DNA of 64,000 nt from [Eubacterium] cellulosolvens LD2006 (GCF_000621585.1 NZ_JHXY01000010.1:95025-159024), one strand, 5' to 3'; positions 43,327-51,784 are shown, counted from the first letter of the stretch. Made by a program: numbers and translations. The notes: generated from the sequence alone by a model not told the origin.

Positions 43327-44841
43327 ATGGCGGAAAATATAGTGTTTGAGACGGAACAGGAACGTCGGGAATATATGAGGCGGCTTCGGATGAAAAAGGA
43401 GATGCGCCTTCGGAAAAAACGCAGACGGAAAATCAAAAAGCTCGTTCGAATCGGGCTTGCGGTTTTTGTGTTTATTCTGGGATTCTGCGTCCTGAAATTC
43501 ATCGTTTCAAAAGTGAAAAACGCCACGGCCAGAAGCGGCCGCACAGTGACGGCAGCTGTTCCGGCGGACGCTCAGATGTACACCGGAGATGAGATTCTTC
43601 ATCTGAATTTTCCGGTTTTGACGCTGGACCAGTCATCCGGAGAACCGGCGGATCTGGACGGTGACGGAGAACCGGACGAGGATCTGAATCAGAACGGCAT
43701 ACCGGACGCGTCCGAGAATCTGACGATTATCGGAGATGTGCAGAATACGTCCGAGGACGGCGTTTTGAAGAACATGCCGACGCTGACTGTTCAGGAATTT
43801 AACGACATTCTCAGCGATCTTTATGCCAGAGATTATGTTCTCGTGGACATTCACAGCATGACGTCTGCCGGAGAAGACGGCTTTGTCGAGGAAGAGATCG
43901 CGTTGCCTAAAGGAAAGAAGCCGCTGATCATTTCGGAGGCGGGGCTGCAATATGATCCGACGGATCATCAGCATGCCCGCGATTTGTATATTGACGACGC
44001 CGGGCAGTGTATGAACACGTATGTGAACGCGGACGGCCAGGTTGTCAGCGGGGCCGTCGACGTCGTGAGCTGTGTCGATGCGTTTATCGGTCAGCACCCT
44101 GATTTTTCCTATAACGGAGCACGCGGGATTATCGGAGTTACGGGAATCGACGGACTCTTTGGCTATAAGATCAATACCGATCCGGATGTTGTAAGCGTGA
44201 TCAACCGCGAGAGCGTTCCGGAAGGAACAGCGATCAACGCGGATGAGGACGAAAACGGAGAAACTCCTGTGGTGGCAGAGGCCGGTATTATGCCAAAGAA
44301 CGGCGGAGCATTGCAGAACTCCGGCGACGGCACCGCTTCCGTAATGTCTTCTTCCGGTGAAGCGGCCGGCGGGGACAAAGGAACGGGCGAATCCGCAGCA
44401 GGGAGGTCCGTGACTGTGGCTGAATGTCAGAAGGAAGCGGAAAAAAGTTTGTCCGACAACCGGAAGAAAGTGCTCAAACTGATCAGGAGACTGAAAAAAG
44501 AGGGATGGACGTTTGCCAGCTCTACATATGCGGATATCAGCTATGCGAGTGAGGCTTCCATCGTGAAAAAAGATGCCGGCCTCTGGAAAGAGGAAGTCGG
44601 AGCTGTCCTCGGGGAGACCGATGTACTTCTGCTTCCGCACGGAGGAGATCTCGACGGATGGTCCGGATATCAGAACGGCAATGAAAAATATGCATATCTG
44701 AAGAAGCTCGGATTTTCTTACTACTGCGTGGATGATTCGGGAAGCCTCAGCTGGCTGCAGACGACTGCGGATTATGTGCGGCAGGGAATGCATGAAATAC
44801 ACAACAAAGAAGCGTATGGAGAGGTTATGAAAATGTCTTAG
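43327..44841 (+). CDS. Membrane-anchored polysaccharide-deacetylase-like protein
   Basis: A basic N-terminus (many Arg/Lys to residue 40) is followed by one membrane helix (about 41-60), placing the rest outside. The outer part resembles a divergent deacetylase family: VQEFNDILSDLYARDYVLVD, then KGKKPLIISEAGLQYD at the position where active enzymes have an Asp-Asp pair, GARGIIGVTGIDGLFGY, and a C-terminal LLLPHGGDLDG/YYCVDDSG block. The metal-binding Asp-Asp appears to be missing. A Gly/Ser-rich linker (about 305-360) interrupts the domain. The 504-residue protein may bind glycan without deacetylating it. The next gene follows closely and may be cotranscribed. Confidence 0.7.
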   Translation: MAENIVFETEQERREYMRRLRMKKEMRLRKKRRRKIKKLVRIGLAVFVFILGFCVLKFIVSKVKNATARSGRTVTAAVPADAQMYTGDEILHLNFPVLTLDQSSGEPADLDGDGEPDEDLNQNGIPDASENLTIIGDVQNTSEDGVLKNMPTLTVQEFNDILSDLYARDYVLVDIHSMTSAGEDGFVEEEIALPKGKKPLIISEAGLQYDPTDHQHARDLYIDDAGQCMNTYVNADGQVVSGAVDVVSCVDAFIGQHPDFSYNGARGIIGVTGIDGLFGYKINTDPDVVSVINRESVPEGTAINADEDENGETPVVAEAGIMPKNGGALQNSGDGTASVMSSSGEAAGGDKGTGESAAGRSVTVAECQKEAEKSLSDNRKKVLKLIRRLKKEGWTFASSTYADISYASEASIVKKDAGLWKEEVGAVLGETDVLLLPHGGDLDGWSGYQNGNEKYAYLKKLGFSYYCVDDSGSLSWLQTTADYVRQGMHEIHNKEAYGEVMKMS

Positions 44842-44886
44842 GAGGGCAGGCCTTGTCTATATCGTGTGAAAGGGGAAAGTTTTTAT

Positions 44887-46095
44887 ATGAAAAGAAGAAT
44901 TGCAGCAATGGCCATGAGTCTGCTCATGGTTGCATCTATGGCGGCGTGCGGAAATACGGAGACAACATCTTCGTCCTCTGTTGCGTCCGTACCTGTGGAG
45001 GCGGTAAGCTCCGGATCGGAGAGCCTGTTGGATACGGTATCTCTGTCCGAGCAGCTGGAGGAGCTCTATAAGCTGCCGCTGATTGAAGGAGAATATAAGC
45101 TTTCCGACTGCGTGAAGCTCGGAAATTACAAAGGTTTCAAACTCACAAAGACGGAGACAATCGTCACGGACGCCGAGGTAGAAGCCTATATTCAGACTAT
45201 GCTCAGCCAGACCGAAGTACAGGATGAGAATGCGACGGCCCAGATGGGCGATACGGTCAACATGGCTTATGTGGGAAAGATCGACGGAAAAGAGTTCTCC
45301 GGAGGATCCAGCGACAGCGCGGATCTGCTTCTCGGCTCCGGACAGTTCATTGACGGTTTTGAGACCGGCGTGGTCGGCATGAAAAAGGGAGAGACCAAGG
45401 ATATCAAGGTAAAATTCCCGGATGATTACTCCGCGAGCAATGTTGCGGGAAAAGAAGCTGTTTTTACCGTGACGGTCAATTCCATCAAAAGGGCGGCGCA
45501 GCTCACGGATGAGTGGGTGAAGAGCCGCAAGGAAGAGGGCGTCAACACGGTTGAGGAATACAGAGAGGCCAGACGCAAGGAGCTGCAGGCGCAGGACGAC
45601 AACAACGACGACGATGAGCTCCGCACAGATGTATGGCAGAGAATCGTGGATTCCAGTACCTTCTACAAACTTCCGAAGAAGTACGAAGAGCAGGCAGAGA
45701 AGGACTACGAGGAGAGACTGAAGAAGGCGGCAGAAGGTTACGGGCTGTCTCTGAATGATTATATCGCGGCTGCCGGCATGACGCAGGAAAACCTGGACGC
45801 CCAGAAGAAACAGTATGGTTACACCATCGCGCAGAGCCGTGTTCTTCTGGAGGCCATCTGCGAAGCAGAGGGACTGAAAGTCGGAACAAAAGAGTACAAA
45901 GAAGAGCTGCAGAAGGTTGCAGAGAACTTTGATATGACAGAGGAAGAGCTGAAAGAGCAGAACGGCGAGGAGGATGTGGAGCAGTACGTGCTCACACAGA
46001 TGGCAGTAAATAAAGTGCTCGACTACGCGAAGATTACAGTAAAAAAGGTGAAGAGTACGGACAATGAGGTGTCCTCCTCAAGCTCGGATTCATAA
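44887..46095 (+). CDS. Lipoprotein with trigger-factor-like FKBP and SurA-like parts
   Basis: The N-terminus is a lipoprotein signal: MKRRIAAMAMS, a hydrophobic run and the lipobox SMAAC. A Ser-rich spacer and a short helical segment follow. Next comes an FKBP-type peptidyl-prolyl isomerase domain (GDTVNMAYVGKIDGKEFSGG, FIDGFETGVVGMKKGETK, VKFPDDYSASNVAGKEAVFT). The C-terminal half is a helical arm like the trigger factor C-domain. It lacks the ribosome-binding domain of cytosolic trigger factor. It probably helps fold secreted proteins at the outer membrane face. The 402-residue length and ATG 44887 fit the signal peptide. Confidence 0.85.
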   Translation: MKRRIAAMAMSLLMVASMAACGNTETTSSSSVASVPVEAVSSGSESLLDTVSLSEQLEELYKLPLIEGEYKLSDCVKLGNYKGFKLTKTETIVTDAEVEAYIQTMLSQTEVQDENATAQMGDTVNMAYVGKIDGKEFSGGSSDSADLLLGSGQFIDGFETGVVGMKKGETKDIKVKFPDDYSASNVAGKEAVFTVTVNSIKRAAQLTDEWVKSRKEEGVNTVEEYREARRKELQAQDDNNDDDELRTDVWQRIVDSSTFYKLPKKYEEQAEKDYEERLKKAAEGYGLSLNDYIAAAGMTQENLDAQKKQYGYTIAQSRVLLEAICEAEGLKVGTKEYKEELQKVAENFDMTEEELKEQNGEEDVEQYVLTQMAVNKVLDYAKITVKKVKSTDNEVSSSSSDS

Positions 46096-46143
46096 TCCGG
46101 GCAAGCGGTTTATAAACGTGTTTTCGGAAGAACACAGGGGGCT

Positions 46144-46196
46144 TTCATGACATGGAAATTCTTCGGGAATTGTTAATGATGTGAGACGCTCCGCCG
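46144..46196. repeat. Intergenic palindromic repeat, copy 7 (degenerate)
   Basis: CATGACATGGAAATTCTTCGGGAATT is followed by GTGAGACGCTCCGCCGG. The arms are eroded but the tail is intact. Confidence 0.6.
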
Positions 46197-46237
46197 GAAG
46201 CGGCATTGTCAGCGCAAAGGAAAGACAGGAGAGATAT

Positions 46238-47053
46238 ATGAGCAATAAGAATCCGTCGATGGATCCGATGAAATTCAGAAGGAAACTGCAGAACATTCTC
46301 GATCAGGCTGTGGATCAGGATTATCATATGGGAAAAGCGGAAGTGGAGAGCTTTTTTCGGGAGGATGATCTCACGGAAGAACAGATGAATCTGGTGTTCG
46401 ATTTTCTCTTGTCGAGACGTGTGGCGGTTGAGGGCTATGTAAAGAAGGAAGCGCTCCCTGAGAGAAAAGAGGGCGAGGCGCTCTGGTCGGAAGAGGAACA
46501 GCGCTGGCTTGATTCTTATATGGAAGAGATCCGCCAGATTCCGGAGGCGGAAGACGGAGAGTGGGATGAGCTGACGCTCCGTCTCCGCGCCGGTGACACG
46601 GCGGCGAAGAGAAGGGCGGCCGAACTCATGCTTCCGTCCATTGTCGAAGAGGCTGTCGCTCTGTATGTTCCGGGGGTTCATCTCTCGGATGTGATTCAGG
46701 AGGGGAGTCTCCAGCTCGTGCTCGGCCTCGACCGCATGGATGCGTCCATGGTGTCCGGTCAGGACGATATCCGTACACATCTCCTTGCGCAGATCCGGGA
46801 CTGTATCTCGGCGATGATCGAAGAACAGAAGGATGTCCGGACCCGAGACCAGAGAATGGTGGAGAAGGTCGAAGAACTCAAGGACGGCGTCTCCACGCTC
46901 AAGGAGGAGTACGGCCGCAAGGTTTACCTCGATGAGGTTGCGGACTTTATGAACATCACGGAGGAAGAGGCGCAGGATATCCTGAAGCTTGCCGGTGAGG
47001 ACGTGCCGGAAGACACGGAGGGGATCGATGGTCAGCCGGAGATCCGCAAATAA
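46238..47053 (+). CDS. Sigma-70-like protein without region 4
   Basis: A 271-residue soluble, acidic protein. Residues about 10-60 resemble sigma region 1.1 (QAVDQDYHMGKAEVESFF with EEQMNLVFDFLLSRRVAVEG). Around 150-165, LSDVIQEGSLQLVLGLDRMD is like sigma region 2.1-2.2. Near 235-255, KVYLDEVADFMNITEEEAQD is like region 3 helix-turn-helix. The DNA-melting and -10-reading parts of region 2 and all of region 4 are not seen, so it is unlikely to direct initiation at -35 promoters. It might bind core polymerase as a regulator. AGGAGAGATAT precedes ATG 46238; the frame opens 19 codons earlier. Confidence 0.65.
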   Translation: MSNKNPSMDPMKFRRKLQNILDQAVDQDYHMGKAEVESFFREDDLTEEQMNLVFDFLLSRRVAVEGYVKKEALPERKEGEALWSEEEQRWLDSYMEEIRQIPEAEDGEWDELTLRLRAGDTAAKRRAAELMLPSIVEEAVALYVPGVHLSDVIQEGSLQLVLGLDRMDASMVSGQDDIRTHLLAQIRDCISAMIEEQKDVRTRDQRMVEKVEELKDGVSTLKEEYGRKVYLDEVADFMNITEEEAQDILKLAGEDVPEDTEGIDGQPEIRK

Positions 47054-47099
47054 AGAAATATGGATGAACTCATAGGTGGGTTCTGTATGTGAATGAATT

Positions 47100-47143
47100 G
47101 ACCCGTATGCAGGAAAGGTTTTTCTGTGTGCGGGTCTTCTTTT
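47100..47143 (+). terminator. Terminator after the sigma-like gene
   Basis: GACCCGTATGCAG and CTGTGTGCGGGTC form the stem followed by TTCTTTTG; the T-run leads into repeat copy 8. Confidence 0.8.
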
Positions 47144-47192
47144 GTGTACGGACAGTTTCTTCGGGATTTCTGTGACACAGAACGTTCTGCGG
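47138..47192. repeat. Intergenic palindromic repeat, copy 8
   Basis: TTTTGTGTA...TCTTCGGGATTTCTGTGACACAGAACG has eroded arms, followed by TTCTGCGG in place of CTCCGCGG. Confidence 0.55.
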
Positions 47193-47226
47193 AATACGCG
47201 GAATAGATATTTTTTTCGAAAATGTA

Positions 47227-47255
47227 TTGACAAAAGAAAAAGCATTCCCTATAAT
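47227..47255 (+). promoter_or_regulatory. cysK promoter
   Basis: A consensus promoter: TTGACA, 17 bases, TATAAT, 72 bases before the cysK start. Confidence 0.9.
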
Positions 47256-47279
47256 CCTATTTATCAGCTAGGAATTATA
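47251..47279. promoter_or_regulatory. Inverted repeat over the cysK -10: likely Rrf2 operator
   Basis: ATAATCCTA and TAGGAATTAT are the two arms of a dyad with a 10-base spacer (one base missing in the left arm). It overlaps the -10 and start site, where a repressor would act. The Rrf2 regulator encoded next to cysK is the obvious candidate, as with CymR in other Firmicutes. Confidence 0.55.
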
Positions 47280-47326
47280 AGAAAAACAAAAAAGAAAGAA
47301 AACAGATTGCAAAGGAGACAGGGGAT

Positions 47327-48259
47327 ATGGCAAACGTTTATAAGAGCACAACAGAACTCGTAGGAAACACACCGGTAGTAGAGCTCACAAAGTTTGAGCA
47401 GAAATACAATCTGAAGGCAAAGCTTCTGGTGAAGCTTGAGTATTTCAATCCGGCAGGATCTGTGAAAGACAGAATCGCAAAGAGAATGATTGAAGACGCC
47501 GAGGAAGCGGGCAAGATCAAACCGGGAGCTACCATCGTAGAGCCTACATCTGGAAATACAGGTATCGGTCTTGCGTTCATCGCGGCTGCAAAGGGATACA
47601 AACTGATCCTTACCATGCCGGAGACAATGAGCGTTGAGAGAAGAAATATTCTCAAGGCCTACGGCGCAGAGCTTGTTCTGACTGACGGAAGCAGAGGTAT
47701 GAGCGGCGCGATTGAGAAGGCAAAAGAGATTGTGGAGAATACACCGAATTCCTTCCTCACCGGACAGTTTGACAACCCGTCCAACCCGAAGACTCATTAT
47801 CTCACAACCGGACCGGAGATCTGGGAGGATACCGACGGAGCGGTAGATTATCTTGTGGCAGGTGTCGGCACGGGCGGAACACTGACCGGTACAGGTAAAT
47901 ATCTCAAGGAGAAGAAGGCTGACGTGAAAGTTGTTGCCGTAGAGCCGCAGACTTCTCCGGTACTCACGGAGGGACACGGCGGACCGCACAAGATTCAGGG
48001 TATCGGCGCAGGTTTCGTGCCGAGCGTACTGGATCAGAAAATTTATGACGAGGTCATCACGGTTGACAATGAGAAGCCGTTTGAGACATCCAAAGAGCTC
48101 GCGCATCTTGAGGGCGTTCTCGTAGGTATTTCCTCAGGCGCAGCTCTGTATGCGGCTCTTCAGATCGCACAGAGACCGGAGGCGGAAGGAAAAACAATTG
48201 TTGCGGTTCTTCCGGACAGTGGAGACAGATACTACTCAACCGCACTGTTTGAGAACTGA
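47327..48259 (+). CDS. cysK: Cysteine synthase (O-acetylserine sulfhydrylase)
   Basis: CysK makes cysteine from O-acetylserine and sulfide with PLP. The 310-residue protein has GNTPVVELTKF near 13, the PLP Lys in NPAGSVKDRIAKRM near 45, TSGNTGIGLAFIAAAKGY near 70 and GVGTGGTLTGTGKYL near 175. GGAGACAGGGG lies before the ATG. It is followed 63 bases later by an Rrf2 regulator on the same strand. Confidence 0.97.
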   Translation: MANVYKSTTELVGNTPVVELTKFEQKYNLKAKLLVKLEYFNPAGSVKDRIAKRMIEDAEEAGKIKPGATIVEPTSGNTGIGLAFIAAAKGYKLILTMPETMSVERRNILKAYGAELVLTDGSRGMSGAIEKAKEIVENTPNSFLTGQFDNPSNPKTHYLTTGPEIWEDTDGAVDYLVAGVGTGGTLTGTGKYLKEKKADVKVVAVEPQTSPVLTEGHGGPHKIQGIGAGFVPSVLDQKIYDEVITVDNEKPFETSKELAHLEGVLVGISSGAALYAALQIAQRPEAEGKTIVAVLPDSGDRYYSTALFEN

Positions 48260-48322
48260 TTGGACAGACCGGTGCCTTCCGGATGAGCCGGAAGGTGCGA
48301 TAACAGGAGGTTTAGAAGAAAT

Positions 48323-48757
48323 TTGAAGATATCAACAAAGGGAAGATATGCGCTCAGAATGATGCTGGATATTGCCCAGCATGATACCGGAGAACCGGTG
48401 AGGATCAAAGATATCTCCGCGCGACAGGAAATATCACTGAAGTATCTGGAGCAGATCGTGTCTGCCCTTGTCCGCGCGAATTATCTGCGAAGCGTCAGAG
48501 GTCCGCAGGGCGGATATCTGCTCACAAGAAAAGCCTCTGAGTACAGAGTCGGTGATATTCTGCGTGTCACGGAAGGGAGTCTGTCACCGGTGGAATGCCT
48601 GGCGGGGGATGTGAACGATTGTCCGCGGCGGAACAGCTGTGTCACGCTCAGGCTCTGGGAAGAACTGGATGAGGCCATTTCAAGTGTGATCGACCGTTAC
48701 ACGATCGAGGATCTTAAGGTATGGAACGAAGGAATGACAGATGATTATGTGATCTGA
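48323..48757 (+). CDS. Rrf2 family transcriptional regulator
   Basis: A 144-residue winged-helix regulator with the family start MKISTKGRYALRMMLDIAQ, the recognition region ISLKYLEQIVSALVRANYL and the wing SVRGPQGGYLL. Three cysteines (ECLAGDVNDCPRRNSC, near 92-107) are spaced as in the cluster-binding loop of IscR, unlike CymR, which has none there. It could sense Fe-S status or cysteine supply. The start is TTG at 48323, 12 bases after AGGAGG, and no better start exists. It is probably cotranscribed with cysK and likely controls it. Confidence 0.9.
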   Translation: MKISTKGRYALRMMLDIAQHDTGEPVRIKDISARQEISLKYLEQIVSALVRANYLRSVRGPQGGYLLTRKASEYRVGDILRVTEGSLSPVECLAGDVNDCPRRNSCVTLRLWEELDEAISSVIDRYTIEDLKVWNEGMTDDYVI

Positions 48758-48777
48758 AACTTTTTTCAAAAACATGC

Positions 48778-48805
48778 TTGACATTTCTTTTCATTGTGTT
48801 ATACT
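48778..48805 (+). promoter_or_regulatory. Promoter of the tRNA-Gly pair
   Basis: TTGACA and TATACT are separated by 16 bases, 36 bases ahead of the first tRNA. Confidence 0.75.
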
Positions 48806-48841
48806 CATTAGCGTTGACGCAGTTAAGCGCCGACGCAGCAC

Positions 48842-48912
48842 GCAGGTGTAGTTCAATGGTAGAACACCAGCCTTCCAAGCTGGATACGTGGGTTCGATTC
48901 CCATCACCTGCT
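48842..48912 (+). tRNA. tRNA-Gly (TCC)
   Basis: GCAGGTG pairs with CACCTGC. The anticodon stem CCAGC/GCTGG encloses CTTCCAA (anticodon TCC). The T-loop is TTCGATT. CCA is not encoded. Confidence 0.95.
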
Positions 48913-48942
48913 CTCGAATCTTAAATGATTCACAGATTGTAT

Positions 48943-49014
48943 GCGCGAGTGGCTCAGGGGTGGAGTACAACCTTGCCAAGGTTGGGGTCGCGGGTTCGAA
49001 TCCCGTCTCGCGCT
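48943..49014 (+). tRNA. tRNA-Gly (GCC)
   Basis: GCGCGAG pairs with CTCGCGC. The anticodon stem CAACC/GGTTG encloses TTGCCAA (anticodon GCC). The T-loop is TTCGAAT. CCA is not encoded. It lies 30 bases after tRNA-Gly (TCC). Confidence 0.95.
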
Positions 49015-49050
49015 CTTCTTTTTTGTTTTACATACAGTTTCATTAAGAGG

Positions 49051-49081
49051 TCCTTCGAATTCATTTCGGAGGATTTTTTTT
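49051..49081 (+). terminator. Terminator of the tRNA-Gly pair
   Basis: TCCTTCGAA pairs with TTCGGAGGA over 9 bp (one wobble) and is followed by eight T. Confidence 0.85.
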
Positions 49082-49133
49082 GCTTGTCGGAGATTTCTCC
49101 GGAAGCTCCGTGACACAAAACGATCTGTCCGGA
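49074..49133. repeat. Intergenic palindromic repeat, copy 9 (diverged)
   Basis: TTTTTTTTGCTTGTCGGAG and CTCCGTGACACAAAACGATC keep the outer arms and the AAAACG of the tail; the centre is replaced by a different dyad. Confidence 0.55.
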
Positions 49134-49158
49134 GATCCCCTGATTTTTCTGAAATTTA

Positions 49159-49187
49159 TTGAGAATCACAATAAATTGAGTTAAACT
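49159..49187 (+). promoter_or_regulatory. Promoter of the membrane protein gene
   Basis: TTGAGA and TAAACT are separated by 17 bases. Confidence 0.5.
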
Positions 49188-49229
49188 ATTATAGTCTGCA
49201 GATATAGCAGAACAGGGGGGAAAAATACC

Positions 49230-49817
49230 ATGAATATTGTACAGAACGCTGTCGCGCAGGTTCAATCATCACCGCAACTTCTGGCATTCGGAGCCGTGAT
49301 CGGTCTGATCGTAGCACTGCTCCTTTGTTTTTCCGGTTATAAGTATGTTCAGATCTGGATGATGGTCGTCTGCTTTCTGATTGGAAGTGCTCTCGGACTG
49401 GTGGCCGGAGCAAAGCTTCTGCCGAGTCCCGGATACGCGAAGTATATGATCGCGCTTGCGTGCGGAGGTCTAGGCGCCGCAATATCCTATAAGGTATATA
49501 AGGTAGGAATCTTTGTCTTTGCAGGTTCGGCTGCAGCTTCGCTGATTACACTGTTCACGTTTCCGATGGGGGACGGATGGGAGGCACTGCGCGCACTGGT
49601 TTACGTGGGAGTCTTCGTGCTGGCCGGAATGTTGGCTCTGAAATATGCGCGGGAGTATCTGATTGTTCTGACCGGCGTAGTCGGAGGCGTTCAGGCGGGA
49701 AGCAATATCCAGAAACTGATTCCGATGTACGTGGATCTGGACAGCGCGGTTTTACTGATGATTGTTCTGGCAGCGGCCGGGATCGCGTTTCAGTTTCTGA
49801 CAACAAAGAAAAGCTGA
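49230..49817 (+). CDS. Polytopic membrane protein, TMEM198/DUF4203-like
   Basis: A 195-residue protein with about seven hydrophobic helices and few charges, for example LLAFGAVIGLIVALLLCFSG, VVCFLIGSALGLVAG and LLMIVLAAAGIAFQFL. The Gly-rich helices resemble the DUF4203/TMEM198 type, but this is only a weak likeness. Function is not known. AGGGGGG lies upstream of the ATG. It is a single-gene unit between the tRNA pair and an Lrp regulator. Confidence 0.65.
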   Translation: MNIVQNAVAQVQSSPQLLAFGAVIGLIVALLLCFSGYKYVQIWMMVVCFLIGSALGLVAGAKLLPSPGYAKYMIALACGGLGAAISYKVYKVGIFVFAGSAAASLITLFTFPMGDGWEALRALVYVGVFVLAGMLALKYAREYLIVLTGVVGGVQAGSNIQKLIPMYVDLDSAVLLMIVLAAAGIAFQFLTTKKS

Positions 49818-49904
49818 CAGACTATAACATATAGATGCTCTGCTTTCCGGGAAAATAAAGCGCGCTCAAACAGAAATTCTTAATGAAACATTTCATATTT
49901 TTGC

Positions 49905-49932
49905 TTGCATTAAAGAAAAAATCTTGTATACT
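49905..49932 (+). promoter_or_regulatory. Promoter of the Lrp gene
   Basis: TTGCAT and TATACT are separated by 16 bases, 60 bases ahead of the start codon. Confidence 0.7.
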
Positions 49933-49991
49933 AGTACGGTACACAAAAAATTGGTGAAAGTACAAATATTTTTATATGTGGAGTTGGGAAC

Positions 49992-50453
49992 ATGGATCAG
50001 ATAGATTACAGAATCTTAAAAGCACTTCAGGCAAACGCGAGAGAGACAGCATCGAATATCAGCAAAGAGATTCATCTCTCTGTATCAGCCGTGATTGAGC
50101 GTATTCACAAGCTTGAAGAGAATCACGTGATTGACAAATATACAATCATTGTTGACGAGAACAAAGTCGGAAATATCATGACGGCGCTCATGGAAGTGGC
50201 CCTTGAGAAACCGGTTTATTTTGACGCGTTTTCTGAGGCTATCCAGAAGATGGATAATGTAGTATCCTGTTATTACATAACAGGAAGTATGGATCTGATT
50301 CTTAAGATCGCCTGTGAGTCACCGGAGGAGCTTGAGCAGATCCACCGTAAGATTATGGGTCTCGAGGGAATCAAGGACACAACGACGCACGTTGTACTCA
50401 AAGACGTGAAGAATGTGTATTCCGCAATCCGCAAGCCGAAGGGAATGGATTGA
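49992..50453 (+). CDS. Lrp/AsnC family transcriptional regulator
   Basis: A 153-residue regulator with an N-terminal helix-turn-helix (MDQIDYRILKALQANARETA, ISKEIHLSVSAVIERIHKLE) and a C-terminal RAM domain (NVVSCYYITGSMDLILKIAC) that binds amino acids and forms octamers. Its targets are unknown. The downstream alanine racemase and amino-acid transporter would be natural candidates, but each has its own start region. A terminator separates it from alr. Confidence 0.92.
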   Translation: MDQIDYRILKALQANARETASNISKEIHLSVSAVIERIHKLEENHVIDKYTIIVDENKVGNIMTALMEVALEKPVYFDAFSEAIQKMDNVVSCYYITGSMDLILKIACESPEELEQIHRKIMGLEGIKDTTTHVVLKDVKNVYSAIRKPKGMD

Positions 50454-50468
50454 TCGTAATTTAGAAAA

Positions 50469-50500
50469 GGCGCGAGGCTTTACGCCCCGCGTCTTTTTCT
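50469..50500 (+). terminator. Terminator after the Lrp gene
   Basis: GGCGCGAGGC and GCCCCGCGTC form a stem with one mismatch, followed by TTTTTC. Confidence 0.75.
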
Positions 50501-50539
50501 TTCCGGCGCGAAAGGATTCGGAGGAGAGGATGGAAAGTA

Positions 50540-51682
50540 ATGGAAAAATATTTGAGAACATACGCGGAGGTTTCGCTTGCTGCCATTGAACACAACATCG
50601 GGCAGGCCAGAAAGCGCATCGGTAAAGATACAAAGCTGCTCGCCGTTGTAAAAGCAAACGCCTACGGCCACGGAGCAGTGAGAGTCGCGAGACATCTGGA
50701 AGACAATGTGGATTTTTTTGCCGTCGCGACGCTGGAAGAAGGCCTGGAGCTGCGGGAGGCGGGCATCACGAAGCCGATCCTGAATCTCGGTTATATATCG
50801 CCCTCGCAGTACGACGATATGATCCAGGCAGAGATCCGGCCGGGGATTTACCGGACGGAGGATGCGGAGATTCTCAGTCAGAGGGCGGCGGTTATCGGAA
50901 AACGGGCAAAACTGCACATCGCGCTGGATACGGGCATGACACGAATCGGTTTTCAGGTGACTGAAGCGGATGCGGATCGGATTGAGAAAATCTCCCGGAT
51001 GCCGAATCTTGAAATCGAGGGCATGTTCACACACCTCTCCTGCGCGGATATGGTCGACAAAACCTATTGTGACGGACAGTTCCGAAAATACGACCGGATG
51101 CTGGCCATGCTCGGAGAACGGAATGTGCAGATTCCGATCCGCCACGTCTGTAACAGCGCGGCGGTGATGGAATTCGATCCCGACGAGAAGCATCGCTACG
51201 ATATGGTGCGGACGGGAATCACCAATTACGGAATCTACCCTTCGGAGGAAGTTGTAAAGGGACATATGGATCTCATCCCGGCGATGTCCTGGAGGGCACA
51301 CGTCATCCATGTAAAGGATGTCGAGCCGGGGATCGGAGTAAGCTACGGAGCAACCTATGTGACGAAAAAACCGGTGACAAAGATCGCAACCGTTTCGGTC
51401 GGCTATGCGGACGGATACCCGCGGGCGCTTTCGTCGAAGGGACGCGTGCTCATTCACGGGAAAACGGCGCCGATCATCGGGCGCGTCTGCATGGATCAGA
51501 TGATGGTGGACGTCAGCGATATTCCGGATGTGGCGGTGGAGGATGTGGTCACCCTGGTCGGCCGGGACGGGGAGGAATTCATCCCGATCGAGGAAATCGC
51601 GGATCCGGCGGGACGGTTCAATTACGAGATGCTCTGCAACATCTCGGAGCGTGTGAAGCGTGTATACGACATCGAAGAGTGA
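50540..51682 (+). CDS. alr: Alanine racemase
   Basis: Alr makes D-alanine for peptidoglycan with PLP. The PLP Lys is in AVVKANAYGHG near residue 38, the catalytic Tyr is expected in the GVSYGATYVT region near 265, and HLSCAD, RTGITNYGIYPSE and GRVCMDQMMVDVSD blocks are all present. The 380-residue length is normal. GGAGAGGATGGAAAG precedes the ATG. Confidence 0.96.
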   Translation: MEKYLRTYAEVSLAAIEHNIGQARKRIGKDTKLLAVVKANAYGHGAVRVARHLEDNVDFFAVATLEEGLELREAGITKPILNLGYISPSQYDDMIQAEIRPGIYRTEDAEILSQRAAVIGKRAKLHIALDTGMTRIGFQVTEADADRIEKISRMPNLEIEGMFTHLSCADMVDKTYCDGQFRKYDRMLAMLGERNVQIPIRHVCNSAAVMEFDPDEKHRYDMVRTGITNYGIYPSEEVVKGHMDLIPAMSWRAHVIHVKDVEPGIGVSYGATYVTKKPVTKIATVSVGYADGYPRALSSKGRVLIHGKTAPIIGRVCMDQMMVDVSDIPDVAVEDVVTLVGRDGEEFIPIEEIADPAGRFNYEMLCNISERVKRVYDIEE

Positions 51683-51754
51683 AAACTGCGGAGCAACATA
51701 AATATAGAAGAAACAGAGGTGCGTTTCCGAAGGGGGATGTACCTTTTTGTTTTG

Positions 51755-51784
51755 TTGACAAGAATCGCGGCGGTGTGATACGAT
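51755..51784 (+). promoter_or_regulatory. Promoter of the amino-acid ABC operon
   Basis: TTGACA and TACGAT are separated by 18 bases, 112 bases ahead of the first gene. Confidence 0.65.

Noticed and set aside
43142..43342. Possible 66-codon gene
   Set aside because: No ribosome-binding site; it runs through a promoter, a terminator and a repeat copy and overlaps the next gene's start.
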